A stretch of DNA of 64,000 bases. It comes from Isochrysis galbana (lineage: Eukaryota; Haptophyta; Isochrysidales; Isochrysidaceae). The stretch covers positions 2,587,915 through 2,651,914 of the forward strand of contig CM030940.1 of NCBI GenBank assembly GCA_018136815.1, written 5' to 3'. Made by a program: the position numbers and the translations under genes. The notes below the pieces were generated by a model. It worked only from the letters and a program-made list of their open reading frames with translations. It searched no databases and had not been told where the DNA came from. Positions 1 to 10,340 of this stretch are shown here, piece by piece. How positions within the stretch are numbered: the stretch's first letter is position 1; each line of letters starts with the position of its first letter.

Positions 1-53
1 GCGCCGTCAACCAACCATAAGCCAAGAGGCCCGCCCCCCCTCCCCCTCCCCAA

Positions 54-236
54 CGCCAGACCCAAAGTAGCGCACATGGGTCGACACCCCGAAACCCGAA
101 ACCGATGAAGAAAAAGGAACGAGGGGGGGAGCGGGAAGGAGAGTGGGGATGGGGCAAGGGCGATGTCGGACGGGGACCCCGATAGATGGGAATGCAAGCA
201 GTAGCGTAGCGGTCACCTTCGCAAGAATATTTTTTT
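54..236 (+). repeat. Retroelement 3'-end fragment (family-2-like)
   Basis: This stretch carries the GTAGCGCAC motif, then a GAAGAAAAAGGAACGAGG purine tract and GGGCGATGTCGG, and ends in CAAGAATATTTTTTT (T run 230-236). The same order of blocks appears at 33246-33409 and 60858-61005, so it is a dispersed 3' end. Its last bases (AATATT then T) resemble the LINE 3' end at 23082-23101 rather than the CTTCAGATGT end of the other family-2 copies, so it may be a bridge between the two families. No coding part is recognisable. Inference from shared blocks, not from an alignment score. Confidence 0.45.
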
Positions 237-669
237 CGCTGTAGCCGTAGTGCGCTCTTGATCTTGGGTTTCCGCTCCCTTGTGACGCTTGTTTTGTACG
301 CGCGCTGTTGTGAGTGTCCGATGGGTCGAGCCCGAAATTGGTAACACTACCACTACTTGCGCACGGCGGGCAGACGGGCGAGCACAAACCATTACGTTAA
401 GGCTGGTTGTAAGTCACCATGAGCCATGAGCAGCGCCATCAAGGTGAGACAGAGTAGCTTGCTTGCAGCATCATCACCATCACCATCATCATCACAGGAT
501 TGGGAAAGGTCCATCAACGCGTACAGAATTGTACGATGCAGCCCTCGCTTACCACCTCACCATCACTCACAACAAACGCAAGCCCGCTCCACCAAGAGTG
601 TGTGCATCGGTGAGCTACCACCGTGATGTGCATTTAAAGCGCCAATTTGAGAGTTGAAGCCCCCCTGAG
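237..669. other. Intergenic, small CAC/ATC microsatellite
   Basis: No convincing gene. A short CATCAC-type microsatellite at about 467-496 gives spurious poly-His frames. The segment follows the 3' end of the M16 peptidase gene on the minus strand and probably holds its terminator and polyadenylation region, but no clear signal was identified. Confidence 0.5.
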
Positions 670-3600
670 CTAGATACTTGTTTGAAACGCAGACGGCCAC
701 ACCTCCTGCGTCAAGCGCCACGTCGTCCAATCCTCGATTGGTGTCGCACCTGTACCATCGTCGTCATCGAAAGCTGCGACATGAGGATTGCCGAAAACGT
801 GGACGAGCAGTCTAGGCAACGTCAAAATATCGCGCGCCAAGGCAACAACCTCCCCAAAGGTCGTCTCCTCGACAGCTGCTGCAAGGCGCTCATCACGATC
901 AAAGCGGAAGTCCTCCTCCTCAATGGGCCCCCATCGTGTGTGAAAAGCCTCGGAGAGGGTACGGTCGGGCTCAAGCAGACGTGTGGCCAGAGCTGAACGC
1001 GCCAAGGTGAACTCGGAGTCCGTGACGTTTTGGGGCAGCATTTCTGAAATACCGCGCATGTACCCATCAATTGCTCGTTGCAAGTGTGGCGGCGGATAAA
1101 GCTTAGATAGAATCGTGACCTGGAATCCAGCCACAGTGTCTATGCCTCGGCCCGTATCTCGCGCACTCAATGAAACGGCGTAACCGAGTTGCTGGCGAGT
1201 GCGCAATTCGTCGAAGAGTGGCTGCTTGATCAGCCGAAGGAGCAGTCGGAGCTTTGCCTCAACTCGCACGTCAGCGCCGAACTGCCCGCATTGGTAATAA
1301 CACACCACGCCGGAGTTGTTTTCTTCCTCTGAGAGCGGCTTCAACTGCAGTCGCCACGTGCCGACTTGTAGTCGAGTCACGACCGATGACGCCCATTCGC
1401 TACGTTGGAGATGCATAGAGCGAGTCACCCGCATTTCCCGAAGAATGATACTAGCTAGGTCGAGAGCTCCTTCGCAGCTCATGTTGCCAAACGTGAACAG
1501 GCGGGTCCCCAGTCTCGTAATAACGTCCGAGTGAAAGTGTCGAAGAGCTTCCAGTTCCAGCTCCTCCGCAGCAGTGAGGCGTTCAGACACCGGTACGCGC
1601 TGAGGACACAACAAGAGCTCGAGGAAATATGACGCAAGAGTATCTGCGCGCGACTTTGAATGCGAACGCAGGGAGCGCACAAGGGCATCTCGCTTCGCCT
1701 CGAAAAGGGGCTCAAAGCCGCGATCGTCCCATGTAAGGAGAGCCTTGATGAGCACCGCCGCGAGGGCGGGGAGCTTTTGCGAAAACCCCCACAGGAATAA
1801 TTGAAAGCCCAAATTAGTTGGCTGCAAAGACCAACGCATTCCCGCCAAGAAAGCGGGATACAACGCTGTGGCTAGCCTTTGATCAAGCAGCCGAAGCCAC
1901 AGCGTCATTGACGCGGGTGTCCCAAGCATCGTGCACGAAGGCGAACATGAGAAGGCGATCGCAACATGAGCCTTTGGGCGCCCGAATCCTATGTGGGTCT
2001 GATGCCAATGCATGAGCTTGGACGCATCCTGCACCTGCTCTCTTAGGCCAGTGTGGCTATCGTGATGTGAGGCAGTGGCACCAGGATCAATACGCTCCGG
2101 CAAATTTGCGTCGTTCATCGCGCTCTGACTCTTGACCATACGAAAGTCCGTAGGTATGTAGCTGTTTGTCCGCGGCAGACCAAGCTCAACCGGGCCGTCT
2201 TTGTCGGTACGCGGAGACATCCCTATGCGCCGCGCTTCTTCCAGCGTCTTGATAAGGTCACCCGAGAGCGGGGCTTTCGTGTATCCGATACCATAATACG
2301 GCTCAAACATGGAGAAGCCACCGTCGATGAGAGAGATCCCTCGGCTTTTTGCCGGTGGTGCTATAGCGACTGAGTCCGACTCGTCGTCATCATCCGGCAT
2401 TTGTGCGGCAGCGCTAGCCAATGTTCTACTCTCATACAGGACGAGGCTGTTGTTGGGGCTAATCAACTCCAATGTCTCTTTGACCTGCGGCCCCGGAAAG
2501 GAGCCCAACAGCCGACCCCCAGTGAGCACATGCTTTGGGCCGTAAATATGCATCAGGCGGGCCCATTCTTTGGCTGACTCCATTGCCTCGCCGCGTTCGG
2601 AGTAATGGAAGTTGATGGCAGATAGCGATGCGATGTCTTCCCACTGCCGTGATGCCTCCTCACCCTCCCCTGCCGCAATAAGAACACCTACGTACTCATA
2701 CAGTCTGGACAGTACATGGTCGATATGTTCCTCGCCCTTCGGCGTCAGGGAGATGGTGACGCGGAGGGCGCAGAATGTGGGGCAATCGATGTAAGTCGAT
2801 GTGAACACACTCGTTGCCAATCCCTCATATTGCAGTGCAGCAAATAGCGAACCGTCGCCCTCATGCCCGATGAGGTGAGCCAGATACATCGTCACGGGAG
2901 CGTCAGCGGAACGATGTTGTGCACAGGAAACGGGAAGTGGCCAGAGTACCGAAATATTGCGCCTCTCTTTGATTGGGACCAGGCCGACAACAAGGGGCCA
3001 CTGGGTTGCACCATCTGCCCATGGGTGCGGTGCGCTTTCCTGCATCGCCTTTTCTTTTGCTGAATAAACCAAAGCCCGAGCCGCAGACATCGCTGTCAGA
3101 TGCGTATCATCAGTGCTGCTCGCTTCATCTTGGTCCCTGGCCTCACATGCTTCTCTTTCCGCCACCGTGGATGACTGGCTCCCTGTAGCCTCGTGTTCCA
3201 TTGTCGAGGCTTTCGCGTCCCATACTTTCCTAGCTATCGCCTCAAGCTCGTCCAGACTGGCCGCGGAGATGAGACAGAGTGCCATCTTCTCGTGACGATA
3301 GAAAGTCTCGCGGTATGCCCACAACGCCGAGCGCACATCGACTCCTGCCGCAGTCGCGGCATCTGGACCGAGAGTGGTCGAATTCCCAGTCCCAAATTTT
3401 GCCCACGTGTGCACGCCGACATCCTTCTGGCTGACAGTGTGCTGGAGGACCATACGCGCACGCCGGTCATCGTTGATGCGGTTGCGTGAGTCTTCTGCTG
3501 TGACAGCGTTCAATTCTCGCTCTGCCGCGTTCCAATCGAGAAGCGGTTCGCCGATAAAGAACTGCGCGAAGACGTCAAGCACGTCTTCGAAGCCATTGGA

Positions 3601-3948
3601 ATCAACCTCGAAATGGAAGACGGTGTCCTCTGGCGAGGTGGAGGCATTGCACCGGCCGTTGCGCAGTGCGACGACCTTCTTGTAATGCGACTCGGCCGGA
3701 TACTTACGCGAGCCTAGGAAGAGCATGTGCTCGAGGTAGTGCGCAAGCCCAGGAAGCTCTTCGGGTGCCGTACGTGCGCCGGCACCGTGCACGCACATGG
3801 CGGCGGCCGCGCGCTTCTCGCATCGCGCATCGGTCACGAGCAAGACCTGGATGGCCGAGTTTGCGAGCACAATGTGTCGGAAGTTCCGCTCGTCCTCGGA
3901 CGAACGCTGCACGCCGCCGTCGAGCACGAGCCGCGCGCCACCGCTCAT
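670..3948 (-). CDS. M16 family zinc metallopeptidase (insulysin/nardilysin-like)
   Basis: An intronless frame of 1092 residues. Near the N-terminus it has the inverted zinc motif HxxEH (H70-Y-L-E73-H74) and, 71 residues on, the third ligand in an ELNAV segment (E145), equivalent to REVNAVDSE of insulin-degrading enzyme. It is followed by a KFGTGN-like stretch typical of the same family. The C-terminal part contains FDELRTRQQLGYAV, the conserved motif of the last M16 domain. Length and order (four M16-type domains in one chain) match cytosolic or peroxisomal insulysins of about 1000 residues. There is no obvious signal peptide. Family function: degradation of small peptides inside a closed chamber, with the HxxEH glutamate as general base. 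The upstream region (3949-4110) is extremely C-rich. Alternative: a nardilysin-type relative; an acidic insert is not evident. Confidence 0.93.
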   Translation of the reverse strand: MSGGARLVLDGGVQRSSEDERNFRHIVLANSAIQVLLVTDARCEKRAAAAMCVHGAGARTAPEELPGLAHYLEHMLFLGSRKYPAESHYKKVVALRNGRCNASTSPEDTVFHFEVDSNGFEDVLDVFAQFFIGEPLLDWNAAERELNAVTAEDSRNRINDDRRARMVLQHTVSQKDVGVHTWAKFGTGNSTTLGPDAATAAGVDVRSALWAYRETFYRHEKMALCLISAASLDELEAIARKVWDAKASTMEHEATGSQSSTVAEREACEARDQDEASSTDDTHLTAMSAARALVYSAKEKAMQESAPHPWADGATQWPLVVGLVPIKERRNISVLWPLPVSCAQHRSADAPVTMYLAHLIGHEGDGSLFAALQYEGLATSVFTSTYIDCPTFCALRVTISLTPKGEEHIDHVLSRLYEYVGVLIAAGEGEEASRQWEDIASLSAINFHYSERGEAMESAKEWARLMHIYGPKHVLTGGRLLGSFPGPQVKETLELISPNNSLVLYESRTLASAAAQMPDDDDESDSVAIAPPAKSRGISLIDGGFSMFEPYYGIGYTKAPLSGDLIKTLEEARRIGMSPRTDKDGPVELGLPRTNSYIPTDFRMVKSQSAMNDANLPERIDPGATASHHDSHTGLREQVQDASKLMHWHQTHIGFGRPKAHVAIAFSCSPSCTMLGTPASMTLWLRLLDQRLATALYPAFLAGMRWSLQPTNLGFQLFLWGFSQKLPALAAVLIKALLTWDDRGFEPLFEAKRDALVRSLRSHSKSRADTLASYFLELLLCPQRVPVSERLTAAEELELEALRHFHSDVITRLGTRLFTFGNMSCEGALDLASIILREMRVTRSMHLQRSEWASSVVTRLQVGTWRLQLKPLSEEENNSGVVCYYQCGQFGADVRVEAKLRLLLRLIKQPLFDELRTRQQLGYAVSLSARDTGRGIDTVAGFQVTILSKLYPPPHLQRAIDGYMRGISEMLPQNVTDSEFTLARSALATRLLEPDRTLSEAFHTRWGPIEEEDFRFDRDERLAAAVEETTFGEVVALARDILTLPRLLVHVFGNPHVAAFDDDDGTGATPIEDWTTWRLTQEVWPSAFQTSI

Positions 3949-4110
3949 CCTTTTCCCGCCCGTCCGCCCCCCCTCCCCCCCCCCCCCCCCCGCCCGTCCG
4001 CCCCCCTCCCCCCCCCCCCCCCCGCCCGTCCGCCCCCCTCCCCCCCCCCCCCCCCGCCCCCCCCCCGCCGGTCGTTTCCCGTCGTCGTCGTCGTCGTCGT
4101 CGTCGGCTCT
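3949..4110. repeat. Poly-C tracts and (TCG)n microsatellite
   Basis: Three near-identical blocks of poly-C separated by CGCCCGTCCGCCCCCCTCC (3960-4062) are followed by (GTC)n at 4080-4106 and CT-rich sequence. It lies directly upstream of the M16 start codon, so it is the promoter side of that gene. Homopolymer length here is likely to be unreliable in the assembly. Confidence 0.8.
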
Positions 4111-4310
4111 CTCTCTCTCCCTCCTTCCCTCCCTCCCCCTCCCTACTCGGACACCTTCCCCTCGAACTCACACATGTGCCTCAGACTCAGAACCTTGGTT
4201 CCCAGAGCCCAGATGTGCCCCAACCTTGCCCCAAAACCCAGAATTGTACCACAGTTGGTACTGAAGGTCATGGGGAACCAGGACTTCGACTTTGCGCTCG
4301 TTCTCCAGCT

Positions 4311-4518
4311 CTATTGCGGCTGTTTGTCCAGGCATTGGAGGCGGGGGCGCACGTCGGCGGACTGCCCGTCAAGTGGGGCTGAGGCCTGCATACCCTTTGG
4401 CTTCAGCGGCTTGCGTCGTGGCGGCAGTGGGTTGGGAGGGGGGCAAGGGCGGAACGGGGAGCGCGTCGGCGCGCGCTCCATCGCCGCACTAGTAAACCCA
4501 TAACAAAAGTTGTGGGTT
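4311..4518 (-). mobile_element. LINE 5'-end fragment with terminal hairpin
   Basis: On the minus strand a hairpin (4495-4518; AACCCAYAAC stem, four-base loop) is followed after about 13 bases by ATGGAGCGCGCGCC (ATG at 4481-4479), opening a short proline-rich frame beginning MERAP. The same layout opens the element at 13334-14404, where a target-site duplication proves that the hairpin is the element terminus. The reading frame stops at 4311, and no 3' end was found, so this is a truncated or decayed copy. Confidence 0.6.
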
Positions 4519-5661
4519 GTCCCCATATCTAGAGGATCGTCTCACCAATCACTGTCAAGTTCCATCTGGGTGCGATTTGCGCGCCTGTTAAGCGCGACTC
4601 CCATTCACGCAAGCTCCCGAGCCCCGTGTGCGCATGTGCGCATCTCTTTGCTTTGCTGCGCCCAGCCCGCCATGGGTATAGTATATTGCCTGCCGGCCAG
4701 CAGCTTGCGCTTCCGCAAACACGATGATCTATGTACGTGAACAATGGTTTACATGGATTAGGGTGGTCAAGGATCATAGTTGCGCGCCCAACCATCGGTA
4801 TTGCCACAACGCCTTCATCTACGTGCCCGTCTTTCCCCAACTTGGAGAGTTCGGCTGATGCTATTCTGGGATGCCTGACGACATGCTCGCGAAGTCCTTG
4901 GCGTCATGGTACAGGTGTAGAGGCGTATCGGTAGCATGTTCGTATTTTGCCTGCGATCGTCTTTGCCCACGAACATCGCCGACGCACGTCGCGTATTCCC
5001 ACGCCGATTGAGACGCTGCGGCGATGAGCTAAAGAACAAATCAAAGAAGAAAACGAACACAAACCGGAGAGGTGACGCAAATTGTCGCAACACAAACACA
5101 AACACAAGGAGGAGAGGTGGCGCCCATAGTCACACGCAAACAAAATGTTGGCACATGTGCAGGCAGCAAACGGCCAATCAAATCTCGTATCAAGCGGCCT
5201 CCGTCACCAGCCGTCAGAAGGCATTCAAAAGGTTTTGCTGATAGCAAGTCTGCATAGCATTGGAACGTTGACTCAGCACACAAAATACGGTTGGAACGCA
5301 TGAGAACCTCATGCACAACGAGTGCACAGCGTGGCACGTCAGATTGGTTCAGCTCTCGGAGTGTCGATTGTAAGAATTCGACCAATACGGCCTGCCGGTG
5401 GTGACATCTTGGTACATGGTGTTGTTAAAAGTCCAAGAGAAGGTGTTGGCCGCGAATGGAATGCGTCAAAGCTGAGGCCTTAGGCGGGGTAGCTGATTTC
5501 CGAGCTAAAGAAATAGCGTGCCCTTGACGCACAGCATAAGGTGTCAAACTCATCCGGAAACGGAGGACGAAGGTTGCCCCGAAAGACGGAGGTCGTCAAC
5601 GTCTTGGGAGCGTGCCCAATGGAACATAGCTCTCCACTTACAAGGCGAGGAAGAACAAGCT
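4519..5661. other. Unassigned intergenic, possible minus-strand exons
   Basis: No recognisable gene. Two minus-strand frames (5041-5385 and 5480-5665) have a protein-like composition but match nothing known to me. The second overlaps the stop codon of the membrane-protein gene ending at 5662, and a consensus donor GTAAGT lies on the minus strand just below it (about 5642-5637). This could mean a 3'-UTR intron or an alternative C-terminus. A GT/CA-rich segment occurs at about 5080-5110. Confidence 0.35.
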
Positions 5662-8373
5662 TCAACGCGGCGCCAGATTGACGGCTAGGTTGCGGAGAGC
5701 TTGGAAAGGAGCTGAGAACTTATTCATCAAGCCACGTGCCTGGGCCAGGGCCCCGTTCAGGAGTCCCTTGGGCTCCTGCGGCTCCGATTGCCAAAAGGAG
5801 AGTTGGTTGTTGTTCCCAGGCTCATCATATCCTTTCAGGCTACCGCCACCGAAGAAGCGGTCGTATGGCCGCTGCACATCAATCGATCGTACGCGGGGCG
5901 GAAGGAAGGAGACGCAACAGCAACCTGAAGCTTTCCCATCGAAGTGGCCCTCGACCTTGACGCAGCAGCAGCCGACGGCGTGGGCTCCGGCAGCCACGTT
6001 GCCGCAGCAAAGCATACAAAGGATAACCGACATAGCCACGCCAAAGACGAGAAGGCCCGCGGTGGCCACTGCAAGCACAATGCCGACTTGGCGCGCTGCT
6101 TCTCGACGCAAACGTGGCACATGCGCGCTCAACAACAGTGGAATGTCGTGAGCAAGTCCCCGATGAAGCGGCTGCGTACTCACCGGTAAATTGGCAAACC
6201 CTGGCGCAGAGAAATTTTTGCTGGCAACTCCGACAAGTCCTGCGACATCACGAGAGGTGCCAAAGCACAGCGATGCCGTGATGCGAGATACCGCCGCACG
6301 CGCCGCTATGTCCATCGTGTCGGCAAGCTCGGCATCGTCCATCTCCTCTCGAAGTGATTGATCGTGGATATGCGCACGAGACAGCTCGAAGTGTCCGTCA
6401 CACGCTTCGGCGCCACTAATATTCGCAGCCACGGTCCCCGGCAAGAGAGGGGAACCCACATCGGCTGGCGAACCATTGGGCTGCACGTCGAGTGCGACGA
6501 GCAGTGAAAGCGAGCCAAACGCATCGTACGCAATCCGTCTAGGCGGCTCGGAAGCCTCGGTCCCTGAGCTCCATGCCCAGACAGAAAGCATCGATTGATG
6601 CCCGGTGACTGCAACCCTCGCCTCTCCGTTAGTTTTCAATCCGTGGAGATGTATAAAGAGCAAATCAGGCATTAGCTGGAAGGGTGAAGCGCCCTCGCGC
6701 CAGCAAACTCGCACGTCGCGATCGCCTTCTGAGTAAGAAAGTAGACGTTCCAAGGACAGCAGTACCTCGCCCCTACTCGTGCCGCTGATCGCATTGGAGT
6801 AGGTATGCGAGGAGGCGGGCGATGGGAACGGCTGAAGTGCAACACCATCGTTCACAACATCAAACAATGTCGGCCGCATCCACAGTGGAGGCAGCATGCA
6901 CCTTTCGCGCAAAAAATTGCAATGAAAAGGAACGGTTTCGTCGGCTGAGAGGGCATCTGAGTGTATGGGGCAAGGTGCCAGTTCTTTGTAGCGCAACGTT
7001 TCCAGTGTGGTGCTAGTGGCCATGCCGACAAAGTAGATGACCACGATCCCAATGGCAGACGCGGCGATGGTGTTGATCAGAGTGATGCCGTTACGCCCCT
7101 CGAAAGGTGACATGCACGACCGAATCCTACGGCGCAGGCGCGTGCGCTCCAGCGCACCCTCATACGATACATCCGGCCGGCTTCGCAGCACGTCGAGCAA
7201 AAAGACAAGGCTGATCAAAAGCCCAAGAGCGACACCAAAACGGCTGCCCCATGTCCAGCCTACTTGCATTGGTCGTTGGGTCCAGCCATCGGTGTCTCCA
7301 GCAGTTGTTTCCAGCTCCCCGTCGTGTGCCTCGACAGACAGCGCGTGTGCGAAAGATGGCGATGCATCAGAGGCGGCGCCGCTGGCAACAGCCCCAATCA
7401 CACCAAAGAGTATGGTGGACATCGGGATCCACATGGTGATGCGCAACCAGTCGCGGACCGCCACACCATGAATGTGCCTATCCAGGTCGACGAGCAGTTT
7501 CGACAGCAGCTTTGCGCGATAGTGGAGTCCAATGCCGCCCAAACCCCCTAGAATTAGGCCTACAGTGAAGCCGCAAATGATCGCACCGAGGCGAGTAGAT
7601 GCAGTGCACTGGTTCTGAGCCCGTTTCCCAAGTGGCAAAGCGGAGGAATTGAAACCATTCATCACATCATGCGCGCCACCCGTAGCGCCACACTGTCCGA
7701 TTGAGATCGCCAGGCCCACGAAACATCCACAAGCAGCAGATGTCGCGAGCATTATGCCAAGCCGACGTCTCGTCTGAGGGGGCATCTCGGAAATAGCACC
7801 TTGAAAGGTCTCCATCACATTTTTGGGACTGGAGTGAGCAGCACCACGCGCGTCGGAATTCGACCTCGGCTGTGATGGGTCCAGCAGCGACACCGATTGT
7901 GACTCGTTGCTCTGCGGCAAGAAGCCTCCCCGATCACGCGTTGGCACTTTGCTCCCCTCCTCGAGAATGATCGATGCCATTGGGTCTTTCGCAAGAAGCA
8001 CAGCCTGTGCTCCGTCGCCACCCATATCAATGGCGACCGTGCCCTTGTCGGACGGACGGTGTAGAACGAGCGAAGCAAGGCTCCATGCGCTGCCTTCGAG
8101 CGCGCCATGGAACGGCTCACCCTCGAACGCCACGGTCACGTGGTCGTTGTCAAAGAGGTCCTCGAATTGGACAGTTGAGCCATCGGGCAAGTAGAGCCTT
8201 GCGCAGTCAAAGCCCTCAGCGGGCGGGCGCTTGGGCAAGCCGAAGGCGTGACGCGCGAGACGTAGCAGCTCGTCGAGATCGGCCTCCGCTGGCAACACAG
8301 CTGCCACAGGCGCCTCATCCTCCTCGTTTGCAAGGAGGAACAGACGGAGCGGCTCCGTCCTTCCGCCCGCCAT
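5662..8373 (-). CDS. Multi-pass membrane protein with N-terminal doublecortin/ubiquitin-like domain
   Basis: About 903 residues from the chosen ATG at 8373-8371; an upstream in-frame ATG (8475) would add a lysine-rich 34-residue leader that looks untranslated. Residues about 8-88 resemble a doublecortin/ubiquitin-like fold (ARLYLPDGSTVQFEDL followed by a VTVAFEGE segment). This is a resemblance only. Hydrophobic segments follow at roughly 207-226, 263-284, 311-330 and beyond, then a large soluble loop rich in Ser and acidic residues, a further membrane segment, and a Cys-rich tail containing two CCC clusters. The frame is continuous with no intron. The stop is followed by a strong donor site (see 4519-5661). 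Function unknown; the membrane layout suggests a receptor-, channel- or scaffold-like protein. I do not recognise the family. Confidence 0.75.
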   Translation of the reverse strand: MAGGRTEPLRLFLLANEEDEAPVAAVLPAEADLDELLRLARHAFGLPKRPPAEGFDCARLYLPDGSTVQFEDLFDNDHVTVAFEGEPFHGALEGSAWSLASLVLHRPSDKGTVAIDMGGDGAQAVLLAKDPMASIILEEGSKVPTRDRGGFLPQSNESQSVSLLDPSQPRSNSDARGAAHSSPKNVMETFQGAISEMPPQTRRRLGIMLATSAACGCFVGLAISIGQCGATGGAHDVMNGFNSSALPLGKRAQNQCTASTRLGAIICGFTVGLILGGLGGIGLHYRAKLLSKLLVDLDRHIHGVAVRDWLRITMWIPMSTILFGVIGAVASGAASDASPSFAHALSVEAHDGELETTAGDTDGWTQRPMQVGWTWGSRFGVALGLLISLVFLLDVLRSRPDVSYEGALERTRLRRRIRSCMSPFEGRNGITLINTIAASAIGIVVIYFVGMATSTTLETLRYKELAPCPIHSDALSADETVPFHCNFLRERCMLPPLWMRPTLFDVVNDGVALQPFPSPASSHTYSNAISGTSRGEVLLSLERLLSYSEGDRDVRVCWREGASPFQLMPDLLFIHLHGLKTNGEARVAVTGHQSMLSVWAWSSGTEASEPPRRIAYDAFGSLSLLVALDVQPNGSPADVGSPLLPGTVAANISGAEACDGHFELSRAHIHDQSLREEMDDAELADTMDIAARAAVSRITASLCFGTSRDVAGLVGVASKNFSAPGFANLPVSTQPLHRGLAHDIPLLLSAHVPRLRREAARQVGIVLAVATAGLLVFGVAMSVILCMLCCGNVAAGAHAVGCCCVKVEGHFDGKASGCCCVSFLPPRVRSIDVQRPYDRFFGGGSLKGYDEPGNNNQLSFWQSEPQEPKGLLNGALAQARGLMNKFSAPFQALRNLAVNLAPR

Positions 8374-8509
8374 TGAGCACCGCCTGTCGCCGCCGCCTCT
8401 CTTTCTCTTTAACTTTTTACAGTCGGCCAGCTCAACAATATCAATGCATTTGCTTTTAGTAGTACAAATGTACAAATATTAGGTCGGTCAAACAGGGGCT
8501 TTTTAACTA

Positions 8510-9298
8510 CTAGCTACAAGTAAGGGTCGGGCTGCATTTGTTGACCGTGGCGCGATGCCCAGTAAAAACCTCCAGGGGGGGCCACCTACCACCACGTGAA
8601 TCTTCGCCAAGAAATGGAAATGGTGCGATTCGCCCTCCCCCCCCCCTCTCCCCTCTCCCCCCCTCCGGCGACATGGAAAAGAGGCGGTCCCAAGAGGCTA
8701 GGACCGCCTCTCGCTCGGTGGCATCGGCCGCAAGGCTGGGATCGATGGGGTGGCGAGGGGTGATGGGGTTCGGAAGCGAGCGGAGGCCCGCGGCGGTGGG
8801 AGGCGGTCGGGGATCGGGAGCAGGCGGGACGGGGGGAAACGGGGTATCGGGCACGTAATCGGATGGCGGAATGGGGGGCGGCGAAACGGAGGCCGGAGCG
8901 GCCAGCCAGGGTTGGGACCATGAGAATGGAGCCGGTGAAGGGATGGCCGGAGGCATTGCCTCCGCAGCAGCCGGTGGAGAGGCGGTGGCTTGAGGCGAGG
9001 CAGCGCCTGTCTGTAGAAGGTTGAGAATGGTGTTGAAAGTTGAGCTTACCTCCCGCCGGAAATCTTCTTGGCGTTGGGCGGCTTGCATCGTCGAATTTTC
9101 GAGATGACGCACGAGGCCTCGGAGATTATCGATCTCCAATTGTGGATCGATGGCGCGGGCGGCCGCAGCCGGTGGCGAAGCGGCGGAATTTTGACGGCCA
9201 TGCCAATATCCCGATCGGGGTGGCGGGACGTATTCTTCGTAAGGTGGGGACGAACATCGAGGGGAGGGGCCCCCTCCCCCAGTATCAGATAGTATCAC
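8510..9298 (-). CDS. Proline-rich coiled-coil ORF, possibly retroelement-derived
   Basis: A 262-residue frame, very rich in Pro, Ala and Ser, with a short amphipathic helical stretch at about residues 55-100 (heptad-like LEIDNLRGLVRHLENS). There is no zinc knuckle, protease or polymerase motif. The composition and position (flanked by AT-rich sequence and a LINE-type 5' hairpin at 9502-9521) are compatible with a gag/ORF1-like protein of a mobile element, but a GC-driven spurious frame is also possible. The first Met is not supported by any specific signal. Confidence 0.3.
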   Translation of the reverse strand: MILSDTGGGGPSPRCSSPPYEEYVPPPRSGYWHGRQNSAASPPAAAARAIDPQLEIDNLRGLVRHLENSTMQAAQRQEDFRREVSSTFNTILNLLQTGAASPQATASPPAAAEAMPPAIPSPAPFSWSQPWLAAPASVSPPPIPPSDYVPDTPFPPVPPAPDPRPPPTAAGLRSLPNPITPRHPIDPSLAADATEREAVLASWDRLFSMSPEGGRGERGGGGRIAPFPFLGEDSRGGRWPPLEVFTGHRATVNKCSPTLTCS

Positions 9299-9501
9299 TC
9301 GGACACCTGGCTCGTGGCTCGTCAGGCATGGCGGGACTCCGGGACTGAAACGTTGCGTCCAATTAGCTAGTGGCTAGTGGGGTTGGCTAGGATATATATA
9401 TAGGATATAGATATAATATATAATATTATTTATTATTTATCACCACCCCTGGAGGGGATTTGGGGCCTTAGAGGGGGGGCGCGAGGCACCACCCCATGCT
9501 G

Positions 9502-9521
9502 AACTAAGTATAAACTTAGTT
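9502..9521 (-). repeat. LINE-type 5'-terminal hairpin
   Basis: AACTAAGTATAAACTTAGTT, a perfect 7-bp stem, is followed on the minus strand by ATGGGG. The identical 20 bases form the exact 5' end of the element at 57716-58463. Here the body to the left decays into AT-rich DNA within about 100 bases and the frame ends early, so this is probably a relic or a solo 5' end. Confidence 0.6.
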
Positions 9522-10340
9522 GGTAGTTGTACCTCGAGCGCTCGAGCGACCAAGGCGAGCTCCCGGGCGCACGAAGTGAATCGCCCACAAAGCCCAGCAC
9601 GTGCCCACGTACCCATAGGGGAAATCGAATGGCAGGACCCCCACAAAGCGGTGACCCAAGTCATTCTGCCACCTAAAAACACACCAAAAGGCTCGCGCCC
9701 ACCCCTAGCCCCTAGCGCACTAGGCCCAAAGTTCGGCACATGGCACATGGGCCGACCCCCCGAAACCGAATAAGTATAAAGGATAACAGGACGGGGGGGG
9801 GGGGCAGTTGAGCCCCTGGCGCTAACCTAGCCGCGGGCGCCTCCAATTTTCAATTATGTTCAATATTGAAGAAAAGCTGTCGCTTTGACTTTGACCCAAC
9901 GATCATAGAGCACTATACAAAGGCCAATGCTGAGCTCACCTCGTCTCCCGCTGTCGCAGTCGAGTGAGAGTTGGGGACGCGTGGAGACTTGACGCTACCC
10001 CACTAGAGAAGCAAATAAGTCCAACCCAAGGGCGACCTAGCGGCGGCGACTCAACAACTCTCGCCGTGGCAGTCCTATCAACCAACCCGAAACAGTGTAT
10101 TGCGGTCCTCTCAACCAACCCGGAATGGCGTACTTAAGCACGAGCATTTTGCAGCTATGGCATATGGCAACATTCAATCAGCCAATTGAGCTCGCCTAGA
10201 ACAGAGAGCTAGAGGGAGGAGCATCATGTTCAAGGTTCCGTGTAGCGTACACGACAACGTGCAGATGTTGGCCTCTGCTCTCGATGGAACACTCGTAGAG
10301 AAGAATGTATTCCCATCCATGAGGTTGCATCACCTCCACT
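9522..10340. other. Intergenic, nothing recognised
   Basis: No gene, RNA or clear repeat boundary was identified. It includes a G run at about 9794-9805 and ordinary low-complexity tracts. The right part is the 3' flank of the alternative oxidase gene. Confidence 0.5.

Noticed and set aside
463-657. Poly-histidine protein
   Set aside because: The His run is the translation of a CAC/ATC microsatellite, with no conserved context.
3666-4503. Long Pro/Arg-rich frames on the plus strand opposite the M16 promoter
   Set aside because: They translate poly-C and TCG repeats in all three frames.
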